Source: Solirubrobacteraceae bacterium (GTDB taxonomy: Bacteria > Actinomycetota > Thermoleophilia > Solirubrobacterales > Solirubrobacteraceae). Taken from it: a DNA stretch of 64,000 bases. Under the pieces are notes generated by a model. The model ran no database searches and was not told the origin of the DNA. It saw nothing but the letters and a program-made list of their open reading frames with translations. The position numbers were made by a program, and so were the translations under genes. The DNA is taken from the NCBI GenBank assembly GCA_016463765.1, contig JAEMQS010000003.1, positions 1 to 64,000 on the forward strand. The letters run 5' to 3'. Positions 1 to 7,241 of this stretch are shown here, piece after piece; positions within the stretch are counted from its first letter, which is position 1; every line of letters begins with the position of its first letter.

Positions 1-1004
1 TCCTCGACTACGAGAACGAGCAGATCCACCTCGCCCACCTGCTGTGCGCCGCGCATGAAGGTCCGCTCGAGCCGGCCGACGCCGAGACCCTCGGCCCCCG
101 GTGGGAGGCCCACGCCCAGTCGCTCGTGGCCAGCGGAGAGCTGGTCGCGCGCAAGGGGACCTACGTCCTGCGGGCGCCCGAGGACTACCCCGCCGCGCGC
201 GTGTCGCTGCGCAGCGCGTCGCCCGATTCGTTCGCGGTCATCGACGTCGCCAGCGGCGAGGTGCTCGGCTCGGTCGAGGCCGCGCGCGCGTTCTCCACGA
301 CCCATCCGGGCGCGGTCTACCTGCACCTCGGCCGGCAGTACGTCGTCTGCGAGCTGGACATCGAGACGCGCCGGGCGCTCGTCGAGCCGTTCGACGGGAA
401 CTGGTACACCCAGCCCAAGCGCGAGACGCTCACCTGGATCGACAAGCTCCAGGACCGCCGGGACACGATGGGCGTGACGCTGTCGTTCGGGCTGGTGTCG
501 GTGACCGAGACGGTCATCGCCTACCAGCGCAAGCGGCTCTCCGACCACGAGATCATCGACCTCCAGGGCCTCGATCTGCCGGAGACCACGTTCCAGACCC
601 AGGCGCTCTGGTACGAGCCCGACGAGGACCTCCTGCGCCACGAGTTCCCCCTCGAGGTGCTGCTCGGCGCGCTGCACGCCACCGAGCACACGCAGATCGC
701 GGTGCTCCCGCTGCTGGCGATGTGCGACCGGTGGGACATCGGCGGCCTGTCGACCAACGCCCACCCGCAGACGGGCATGCCGACGATCTTCATCTACGAC
801 GGGCACCCGGGCGGCGTCGGGATCACCCGCGTGGGCTACCACGTGTTCGAGACCCTGGTCGCCGACGCGCACCGCCTGATCGCGGACTGCCCGTGCGAGA
901 AGGGCTGCCCGAGCTGCGTGCAGTCGCCGAAGTGCGGGAACCTCAACGAGCCGCTGCACAAGGCAGGGGCGCTGGAGATGATGGGGCGGATGCTCGAACG
1001 ATGA
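1..1004 (+). CDS. DEAD/DEAH-box helicase, C-terminal part (YprA/MrfA-like), 5' truncated by window
   Basis: The reading frame is open from the window edge, so only the last 333 codons are seen and the helicase motor lies upstream. The visible N-terminal stretch LDYENEQIHLAHLLCAAHEG is typical of the region after the motor in YprA/Hrq1-type superfamily 2 helicases. The C-terminus carries a cysteine cluster at nt 888-935 (CPC, CPSC, then KC), the putative zinc site of the DUF1998/MZB domain. Such helicases act in DNA repair in other bacteria. A GTG at 126 could be mistaken for the start, but homology clearly begins earlier. The stop overlaps the next gene by ATGA, suggesting coupled translation. 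Family call is firm; exact role is inferred. Confidence 0.88.
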   Translation, partial: LDYENEQIHLAHLLCAAHEGPLEPADAETLGPRWEAHAQSLVASGELVARKGTYVLRAPEDYPAARVSLRSASPDSFAVIDVASGEVLGSVEAARAFSTTHPGAVYLHLGRQYVVCELDIETRRALVEPFDGNWYTQPKRETLTWIDKLQDRRDTMGVTLSFGLVSVTETVIAYQRKRLSDHEIIDLQGLDLPETTFQTQALWYEPDEDLLRHEFPLEVLLGALHATEHTQIAVLPLLAMCDRWDIGGLSTNAHPQTGMPTIFIYDGHPGGVGITRVGYHVFETLVADAHRLIADCPCEKGCPSCVQSPKCGNLNEPLHKAGALEMMGRMLER

Positions 1005-1321
1005 CGGGGGCGCGGATTCCCACCTGGCCGGTGGCGGCGGGGTCGTTCATCCTCGGCTTCGCCGTCGCGGACGTGACGGGTGTGCGCCCCATCGGCGGCC
1101 TGGTGCTGCTGGCGGGCGCGCTGTGGTGTGCGCCGCGGTGGTGGCGGGGCGCCGGGCCGGCGGTCGCGATCGGCCTCGGGCTGGCGTACTTCGCCGCGTT
1201 CGTGGCGTCGCACCGGTTCGCCGACGTGGTGGGCGCCTACCCGTCGGTGTTCATTCTCGGCGCGGCGATCGGCGCGGCGTCCTGGGCGCTCGTCGACGCC
1301 CGCGAGCGCGCCCCCGCCTGA
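1001..1321 (+). CDS. Small hydrophobic membrane protein, function unknown
   Basis: A 106-residue protein whose ATG overlaps the helicase stop by four bases, so it is probably co-translated with it. About three to four hydrophobic stretches (around residues 8-22, 27-44, 49-67 and 80-98) suggest a polytopic inner-membrane protein. The C-terminus is short and charged (DARERAPA). I recognise no catalytic motif. Position, high GC and absence of a competing frame support it as a real gene, but its link to the helicase is only positional. Confidence 0.7.
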   Translation: MTGARIPTWPVAAGSFILGFAVADVTGVRPIGGLVLLAGALWCAPRWWRGAGPAVAIGLGLAYFAAFVASHRFADVVGAYPSVFILGAAIGAASWALVDARERAPA

Positions 1322-1422
1322 CGGGGCGAACGCGCAGATTTCGTCGCCGGAGCGCCCCTTCCTCCGGCTGCAAGGTTTTTCCCGCACCTTGATCCGGGGC
1401 CGCCGTGTTCGACTCTCTGAGT

Positions 1423-2403
1423 ATGGCCCGCCCCTCGCGTGTCCTTGTGGTCCTCTGCGCCCTGGTGTGCGTGTTCGCGTTCAACGTCAGCGCGGGCGCG
1501 GCGACCGGTGGCGCAAAGGGGCCGTCGAAGTCCGGCGGCGCCGCGTACGGCAGTGCGGTGAAGCCCGCGCCGCCCGAGGTGCGGGTGCTGCGCGTCGCGC
1601 CGGGACAGATCGTCGAGGGCAGGCGCCCGAGCGTCCGGGTCCGCATCGACCAGCGCCGCGGGACGAGGCTCAAGCGCGTGCGCGTCGTCGTGCTCAAGCG
1701 ACCGTCGATGCGCCCGGTCGCCCGCGTGGTGCTCCGTGCCCGCCCGGGGCGCCAGGTCCGGGTGGCGTGGCCGAAGGGCTTCGCGTTCACCCCGGGCCGG
1801 TACGTCGTGCGGGTCCACGGCCGTGACGCGAACGGGCAGACCATCCGGCGCACCGCCCGGTACACCGGGAAGGCGAACCTGCTGGTGAAGGCCAAACCGA
1901 AGCCGAAGCCCAAGCCACCCACGCCGCCTGCACCCGCTCCGGCCCCTGCGCCAGCGCCCGCGCCCGCGCCGTCGACCGGCGGGGTCTTCCCGGTCGCCGG
2001 GCCGTACACACTCCCGAGGACGGGCGGCGGGTTCGGCGACGACCGCGGCTCGCACGCCCATCAGGGCCAGGACATCTCCGCGGCCGAGGGCGTCCCGGTG
2101 GTCGCCCCGTTCGGCGGCACCGTCGCGTTCACCGACTACCAGGCGGCCGGCGCGGGCCACTACGTCGTGCTCGACGGCAGCGACGGGCGGTCGTACTTCT
2201 TCGCGCACTGCAAGTCCGGCTCGGTCGCGGTGTCACGCGGCGCCGCGGTCGTGGCCGGTGCCCAGCTGTGCCAGGTCGGCTCCACCGGGCGCTCCACCGG
2301 CCCGCACCTGCACTTCGAGATCTGGGTCGGCGGGTGGCGGCGGGACAAGGCGTCGCGGCCCATCGACCCGCTGCCCGACCTCCTCGCCTGGTCCGGCCGC
2401 TGA
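1423..2403 (+). CDS. Secreted M23 family metallopeptidase (LytM-type)
   Basis: A 326-residue exported zinc peptidase expected to cut peptidoglycan cross-bridges. The ATG start gives a classical signal peptide (MARPSR, then a hydrophobic core ending near NVSAGAA); an in-frame GTG at 1405 would add six residues in front of it. Residues about 40-145 form a beta-rich region. A Lys-Pro then Ala-Pro linker follows at about 150-185, and then the M23 domain. The zinc motifs are visible: HxxxD (H213, D217) and HLH (H295-H297) in GPHLHFEIW. The linker probably lets the catalytic domain reach into the wall. It is convergent with the DUF3352 gene. Confidence 0.9.
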   Translation: MARPSRVLVVLCALVCVFAFNVSAGAATGGAKGPSKSGGAAYGSAVKPAPPEVRVLRVAPGQIVEGRRPSVRVRIDQRRGTRLKRVRVVVLKRPSMRPVARVVLRARPGRQVRVAWPKGFAFTPGRYVVRVHGRDANGQTIRRTARYTGKANLLVKAKPKPKPKPPTPPAPAPAPAPAPAPAPSTGGVFPVAGPYTLPRTGGGFGDDRGSHAHQGQDISAAEGVPVVAPFGGTVAFTDYQAAGAGHYVVLDGSDGRSYFFAHCKSGSVAVSRGAAVVAGAQLCQVGSTGRSTGPHLHFEIWVGGWRRDKASRPIDPLPDLLAWSGR

Positions 2404-2413
2404 CGACCCGGCG

Positions 2414-3901
2414 TCAGCCGACGTCGAGCCGCAGCGTGGCCTGCACGCCTTCCGGCTCGGCCCGCACCACGAGCGTCCCGTCCCCGACCCCGTCGAGCGC
2501 GAAGCCTGCGCGCTCGCTGAGTCCGACGAGCCGCGCGGCGGTCGCCCGCAGCCGTTCGCTGCGCATCCGCACGACGAGTGCGCCCTCCGCGTCGTCCCCC
2601 GCGCCGATCTGCGGGGACCGCGCCACGCGCTGGAGGTCCGGCTCGCGGGTGCTCACGACGAGCTGACCGTCGACGACGGCCGCACGCGCGAGCAGCACCG
2701 CATTGGCCGACACCTGCCCCGCCCCGTCGGGCGCGACGGTGAACTCCAGGCCCGGCAGGCCGATGGCCGCGAACACGGGCCCGAGCAGGAACCGCCCGCG
2801 AGAGAGCGCGTCGGCGAACCCCTCGGGGTCGCGCAGGCCGACGCGCAGGCGGCTGTCCTCGAGGTCGGTGGCGAGGAGTGCCGGGCCGGCGAGGTTGCCG
2901 AGCAGGTCCAGGTCGAGATCGACGCCCGCCTGCCGCAACGGCTCCTGGGCCGCGTCGAAGGCCCGTGCCGCCTCGGGGTCGAGAGCGCGCCAGACGCGCT
3001 CGGCGAAGAGCATCGTCGCCGCGGGTTCGCGCAGCCCGGCCCGCAGCGCCCCGTACTCGGGGATGGGCGGCGCCTCGACCCCCCCGGCGACGGGAAGGTC
3101 CGCGGCGACGAGGTCGCTCTCGGAGGTGTCGAACGCGGTGGCGATCGTCATGCTCCGGGTGTCCGCGGCGACGGCGATCGTCATCCGTTCCAGGGCCGCG
3201 ATCCACGGGACCTTCCGCAGCTCGGCGAAGTCCGGGCCCGCGAGCGCCACGGGGGCACTGACGCTGAGCCGGACCGGCGCGCGCACGGGGGTGCCCTCGA
3301 GACGCTCCTCGAGCGCCCGCGGCGTCATCCCGCGCCGCTCGGCCTTGCGGTCGAGCGCGAGCCGCAGCGTGTCCGCGTCCTTGCCCACGAGCAGCACCGC
3401 ACCCGCGCGCGCGTACGCGGGCGCTCCGTCCTCGGCCCGGTAGAGCGACGCCCCGCGATGGGTGCCGGCCGGGTCCAGACGCTGGCGATCGACCGCCGCC
3501 TCGAGGCGCTTCGCCAGGGCGGTCTCGTCGGCGACCATCCATGCCGCCAGCGGGGTGCGCGTGACCGTCAGGTCGGTCAGGTCGGGTAGCGCGACGACGA
3601 CCGGGTTCCCGGCCTGGTCGCGCAGGCTGTCGAGGTCGAGCCCCGCCTCGGCGGCGAGCCGCGTCACCTGGCCGAGCACGAGCTCGGTGGCCGGGATGCG
3701 CCCGAGGCGAGCCGCCAGCGCGCCGGTCTCGCCGCGCTCGAGCTGGGTCGACACGACGCCGACGGCCAGCGCCTCCTCGGGAAGGTAGGCGAGCGCGTCG
3801 CGCAGCGGATCGGGCCGCGCGGGCGGCTCGTCGCCGTCGCCACCACAGCCCGACACCAGCGCGGCGAGGAGGACCACGCAGGCGACGAGGCGACGGAACA
3901 T
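2414..3901 (-). CDS. DUF3352-family lipoprotein
   Basis: A 495-residue predicted lipoprotein. The N-terminus MFRRLVACVV is followed by a hydrophobic run and a lipobox VSGC with the lipidated cysteine at residue 19, then an Asp/Glu/Pro-rich spacer. The body resembles DUF3352 proteins (ALAYLPEEALAVGVV near the start, then alternating helices and strands), which are extracytoplasmic proteins of unknown function. It converges with the M23 peptidase gene, ten bases separating the stops. No enzyme motif was seen. Confidence 0.8.
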   Translation of the reverse strand: MFRRLVACVVLLAALVSGCGGDGDEPPARPDPLRDALAYLPEEALAVGVVSTQLERGETGALAARLGRIPATELVLGQVTRLAAEAGLDLDSLRDQAGNPVVVALPDLTDLTVTRTPLAAWMVADETALAKRLEAAVDRQRLDPAGTHRGASLYRAEDGAPAYARAGAVLLVGKDADTLRLALDRKAERRGMTPRALEERLEGTPVRAPVRLSVSAPVALAGPDFAELRKVPWIAALERMTIAVAADTRSMTIATAFDTSESDLVAADLPVAGGVEAPPIPEYGALRAGLREPAATMLFAERVWRALDPEAARAFDAAQEPLRQAGVDLDLDLLGNLAGPALLATDLEDSRLRVGLRDPEGFADALSRGRFLLGPVFAAIGLPGLEFTVAPDGAGQVSANAVLLARAAVVDGQLVVSTREPDLQRVARSPQIGAGDDAEGALVVRMRSERLRATAARLVGLSERAGFALDGVGDGTLVVRAEPEGVQATLRLDVG

Positions 3902-4028
3902 GGCGCCACGCTACCCCGGACCCGAGCGGCACGTCATGTCGGGGACACCCGGCCATGCCCCGGTTTCGGCCCGCTGGGGGTCCGAACCCCACCCGACCGG
4001 CCGGTGGCGCTACGATCCATCGTCGCTC

Positions 4029-4101
4029 GGCGAGTTAGCTCAGTTGGTAGAGCACACGACTGAAAATCGTGGTGTCCCCGGTTCAAGTCCGGGACTCGCC
4101 A
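4029..4101 (+). tRNA. tRNA-Phe (GAA)
   Basis: A complete cloverleaf can be drawn by eye. The 7-bp acceptor stem GGCGAGT/ACTCGCC spans 4029-4035 and 4094-4100. The D arm is GCTC/GAGC, the anticodon arm CACGA/TCGTG with loop CTGAAAA (anticodon GAA), and the T arm CCCGG/CCGGG with TTCAAGT. Discriminator A is at 4101. CCA is not encoded (the next bases are TCT), so it must be added after transcription. Confidence 0.97.
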
Positions 4102-4127
4102 TCTCCCGGTGTCGGTTCCGACCTGCG

Positions 4128-4164
4128 TCTGGACGCTCTGACGCAACCACATCATGCGTCCAGA
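4128..4164 (+). terminator. Inverted repeat 27 bp after tRNA-Phe, possible terminator
   Basis: A perfect 9-bp inverted repeat, TCTGGACGC (4128-4136) and GCGTCCAGA (4156-4164), with a 19-nt loop. It starts 27 nt after the mature tRNA end, so a terminator or processing signal for the tRNA transcript is the simplest reading. The loop is long and there is no U tract, so a protein-binding site for the next gene is an alternative. Confidence 0.4.
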
Positions 4165-4172
4165 TGACTCGG

Positions 4173-4190
4173 GACACGCTGTACCGTGTC
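4173..4190. promoter_or_regulatory. Inverted repeat GACACG-N6-CGTGTC upstream of the DUF3494 gene
   Basis: A perfect 6-bp inverted repeat with a 6-bp spacer, about 120 bp upstream of the DUF3494 start. Size and spacing fit a dimeric repressor site. No regulator gene is adjacent, so its partner is unknown. Confidence 0.3.
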
Positions 4191-4308
4191 AAGGGCGGGA
4201 GCACCGAGCCTGAGCCGTCCGCGAGTCCCCTCACGCGGAGTACGAACGGCGCAGCGCCACTCCTGATCCTCGGAGAACCGCGGCAGCCGCCGCAGTATGG
4301 AGGACCCC

Positions 4309-5562
4309 ATGGCCACCGAAGCCCCTCGCCCGGTGTCTGCCCACCGCGCATCCCGATCCGGGAGTGCGCAACCAGCCACAACCGCCCTCCGGGGTGCCAT
4401 GGCCGTGTGCGTCGCGCTCGCCGCGACGGGCGCCGCCGCAGGGAGCGCGCAGGCCGCGGCCGTCGACCTGGGCACCGCCTCGTCGTTCGCGGTCCTGGGT
4501 GCCACCACGGTGACGAACACCGGCCCGAGCGTCGTCTCCGGTGATCTGGGCGTCAGCCCCGGCACCGCGATCGTCGGCTTTCCGCCGGGCACCCTGACCG
4601 GTGGGGCGTTCCATGCGGCGAACGCCACCGCCGCGACCGCGCAGACCAACGTCACCACGGCCTACAACGACGCGGCGGGTCGCATCTCGAGCGCGACGGT
4701 CTCCGGTGACCTCGCCGGGCGCACCCTGACGCCCGGGGTGTACACATCCGCCTCATCCCTGAGCCTGTCCGGGGACCTGACCCTGAACGCCGGCGGCAAC
4801 CCCGACGCGACGTTCGTCTTCCAGGCCGGCTCGACCCTGATCGCCGGGTCCGGCAGCCGGGTGCTGCTCATCGGCGGCGCGCAGGCGTGCAACGTCGTAT
4901 GGCAGCTCGGCAGTTCGGCCACCGTCGGCACGGCCAGCGCGTTCGTCGGCGACATCCTGGCCATGACCTCCATCACGATGAACACCGGCGCCACCCTGGA
5001 CGGCAGGGCGCTGGGGCGCAACGGCGCGGTGACGCTGGACACGAACACCATGACGCGCTCGGCATGCGCGTCTGCGGTGACGCCCACGCCGCCCGGCACC
5101 ACGCCCACGCCCACACCCACGCCTCCGGGCGTCACGCCCACGCCGCCCGGCGGCACCCCCGGGGGTACCCCGAACGACAGCATCAGGGCGACCCTCCGGC
5201 GCCGCGTCGTCACGACCACGCGGGCCGCGGAGCGGCTGCGGTGCACCACCGCCCGGCTGCGCGGCACGGTGCGTCGCCGCGCGACGGCGACGTCGTACCA
5301 CTTCCAGTTCGGCACGACGCGCGCCTACGGCCGGGTCACGAACGCGGGCGTGGTTGCCCGGGGTACGAGGATGGTCCCGGTGTTCGCGCAGGCGAGCACG
5401 CTGAAGCCCAACCGCACCTACCACTACCGCCTGGTGGGCGTGAGCTCGACCGGGGTCCGCACGATGGGCGCGAACGGGACGTTCAGCACGCGTGCGTGGA
5501 GCACGTGCCGCGCCTCGTCTCCGGCCCGTCCGACCCGCACGGACCGCGGTCTCACGGGGTGA
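4309..5562 (+). CDS. Secreted DUF3494 (ice-binding-like) protein with C-terminal beta-sandwich
   Basis: A 417-residue exported protein. The ATG at 4309 is preferred because GGAGG lies five bases before it; the ATG at 4297 has no such site. A signal peptide ends at about AGSAQAAA, and the DUF3494 domain follows, recognisable from LGTASSFAVLGATTVTNTG and SGDLGVSPG. A Thr-Pro repeat linker (nt 5080-5165) leads to a basic C-terminal domain resembling a fibronectin-III-like fold (SYHFQFGTTRAYG, YHYRLVGVSSTG). DUF3494 includes ice-binding proteins but also adhesins and surface proteins, so antifreeze function is not implied. The stop overlaps the L,D-transpeptidase start (GTGA), suggesting joint expression at the cell wall. 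Confidence 0.87.
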   Translation: MATEAPRPVSAHRASRSGSAQPATTALRGAMAVCVALAATGAAAGSAQAAAVDLGTASSFAVLGATTVTNTGPSVVSGDLGVSPGTAIVGFPPGTLTGGAFHAANATAATAQTNVTTAYNDAAGRISSATVSGDLAGRTLTPGVYTSASSLSLSGDLTLNAGGNPDATFVFQAGSTLIAGSGSRVLLIGGAQACNVVWQLGSSATVGTASAFVGDILAMTSITMNTGATLDGRALGRNGAVTLDTNTMTRSACASAVTPTPPGTTPTPTPTPPGVTPTPPGGTPGGTPNDSIRATLRRRVVTTTRAAERLRCTTARLRGTVRRRATATSYHFQFGTTRAYGRVTNAGVVARGTRMVPVFAQASTLKPNRTYHYRLVGVSSTGVRTMGANGTFSTRAWSTCRASSPARPTRTDRGLTG

Positions 5563-6278
5563 GCACCGCGGCCTGGCATCGCCGCCTGGCCGCGCTGGCG
5601 ATCGCCGGCGCGGCGGCGATCGCCACGCCGGCGGGCGCCGCCGTGCCGGACGCGCCGGCGGGCACGCAGCGGCTGGCGCTCCTGGAGCGCGCGCGCGACG
5701 CGTACCTGCGCCCGGACACCCGGTCGCCGTATCTCACGACCGTGGCGCGACGCCGGCCGATCACCGGCACGCGGACCATGCTGCCCGTCCTGGAACTCCG
5801 GGCCGGGCGCGACGGCACGACCTGGCTGCGCGTGATGCTCCCCGGGCGACCCAACGGCCGGACAGGCTGGATCTCGTCGCGGTTCACGAAGGTGGCGCGC
5901 ACGTCGTGGCGACTGCGCGTGGATCTCTCGCAGCGCCGGGTCACCGTGCTGCGCGCCGGCGAGCAGGTCAGGACGTTCCGCGCGGTGATCGGCAGTCCGT
6001 CGACGCCGACTCCCGCCGGGCGCTTCTTCGTCGAGGAGACCATCCGGTTTCGCCGCGATCAGGTCGGGGCGCCCTACGCGCTGGCCCTCAGCGCGCGGTC
6101 CGCCGTCCTCGAGCAGTTCGCGGGCGGCCCCGGCCAGATCGGCATCCACGGGCTGGGCAACGTCGGCGGCGTCCCGGGCACCGCCGCGTCGCACGGCTGC
6201 ATGCGCCTGCGCGACGGCCCCATCCGGTGGCTCGCCGCGCGCATGGGACCCGGCGTGCCGGTGACCATCGTCGCGTGA
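5559..6278 (+). CDS. Secreted L,D-transpeptidase (YkuD family) with SH3-like region
   Basis: A 239-residue exported enzyme predicted to form 3-3 peptidoglycan cross-links or attach proteins to the wall. The GTG start overlaps the preceding stop; the hydrophobic leader LAALAIAGAAAIATPAGAA is a signal peptide. Residues about 35-110 look like an SH3-type wall-binding region (WLRVMLPGRPNGRTGWI). The YkuD domain follows, with the active-site segments IGIHGLGN and SHGCMRLRD, the cysteine in SHGC being the nucleophile. Coupling to the DUF3494 surface protein suggests the two act together on the envelope. The substrate is inferred. Confidence 0.9.
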   Translation: MSTAAWHRRLAALAIAGAAAIATPAGAAVPDAPAGTQRLALLERARDAYLRPDTRSPYLTTVARRRPITGTRTMLPVLELRAGRDGTTWLRVMLPGRPNGRTGWISSRFTKVARTSWRLRVDLSQRRVTVLRAGEQVRTFRAVIGSPSTPTPAGRFFVEETIRFRRDQVGAPYALALSARSAVLEQFAGGPGQIGIHGLGNVGGVPGTAASHGCMRLRDGPIRWLAARMGPGVPVTIVA

Positions 6279-6312
6279 TCTGCGACCTGCCGAACCCTCG
6301 TACCCGGCGTCG

Positions 6313-7233
6313 ATGCGCATCGCTGTCATCGGCGCCGGACTCGCCGGCCTCACCGCGGCCCGTGATCTCCACGACCACGGTCACGCCGTCGTCATCTGGG
6401 AGAAGGCCCGGGGGGCCGGCGGCAGGACGTCCACGCGCCGCGGCCCGGGCGGACTGCGCTTTGACCACGGCGCGCCGTACCTCCACGACGGGCTGCTGGC
6501 GCTCGAGGACGTCGAGGGCCTCGCCGCCCACCGGCTGACCCTCCCCGGCGGCGCCGCGCGCGTCGAGATCGTCGGCGCGCCGTCCGCGAGCACCCCCGCG
6601 AAGGGCCTCGCCCATGGCCTCGACCTCCGCACGCAGACGCGCGTCGACACCCTCCTGCGGACCGGCGACGGCTGGCACCTCGCCGCGGAGGACGGCGGCG
6701 CGCTCGGCCGGTTCGACGCGGTCGTGGTCACGGCGCCCGCCCCGCAGACCGCCCAGCTGCTCGCCGATGCCGCCCCCGGCCTCGCGACACGCGCGGCCGG
6801 GGTCGCCTTCGCACCGTGCTGGTCGGTGATGGCCGCCTGGGACGAGCCCCTCGGCCTCGGGTTCACCGCCGCCGAGGACATCCCCGGGATCGCCCGCGCC
6901 GTGGCAGACGACGCCAAGCCCGGCCGCGAACCCGGTGAGCGCTGGGTCCTGCAGACCGACGAGGACGTCTCGACCGCGTACCTCGAGGCCGAGCCGGACG
7001 ACGTCATCGCGCTCGTGCTCGACCGTTGGGCGCAGCGGATCGGCCGTACCGACCCGGCACCAGTGCACGTCGCCGCGCACCGCTGGCGCTACGCACAGCC
7101 CCGCACACCGTTGCCCGAGACGTTCCTGCGGGCCGACACCCTGCTCGTCGCCGGCGACTGGTGCGGGGGCGCCACCGCGGGCGCGGCGATCCGCAGCGGC
7201 GCCGCCGCGGCGGCCGCGCTCGGCGCCGCCTGA
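6313..7233 (+). CDS. FAD-dependent oxidoreductase, renalase/amine-oxidase-like
   Basis: A 306-residue soluble flavoprotein. The N-terminal dinucleotide fold has GxGxxG (IGAGLAG, residues 6-12) and the acidic residue of WEK at the end of the second strand. It is followed by the ARGAGGRTSTRR and DHGAPYL motifs typical of the renalase-like branch. A C-terminal FAD contact is visible at LLVAGDWCGGATAGAAIRSG. It sits 34 bp after the transpeptidase gene and ends eight bases from a convergent gene. The substrate is unknown; renalase-family enzymes oxidise aberrant NAD(P)H isomers, but that cannot be inferred from sequence alone. Confidence 0.85.
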   Translation: MRIAVIGAGLAGLTAARDLHDHGHAVVIWEKARGAGGRTSTRRGPGGLRFDHGAPYLHDGLLALEDVEGLAAHRLTLPGGAARVEIVGAPSASTPAKGLAHGLDLRTQTRVDTLLRTGDGWHLAAEDGGALGRFDAVVVTAPAPQTAQLLADAAPGLATRAAGVAFAPCWSVMAAWDEPLGLGFTAAEDIPGIARAVADDAKPGREPGERWVLQTDEDVSTAYLEAEPDDVIALVLDRWAQRIGRTDPAPVHVAAHRWRYAQPRTPLPETFLRADTLLVAGDWCGGATAGAAIRSGAAAAAALGAA

Positions 7234-7241
7234 ACCGACGG

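Noticed and set aside
1322-1422. Possible ydaO-type (c-di-AMP) riboswitch before the M23 peptidase
   Set aside because: Wall-hydrolase genes in actinobacteria often have it, but I could not find the conserved core or stems in these 100 bases.
4029-4101. tRNA-Phe as an attachment site of an integrated element
   Set aside because: No integrase gene and no repeat of the tRNA 3' end was seen nearby.
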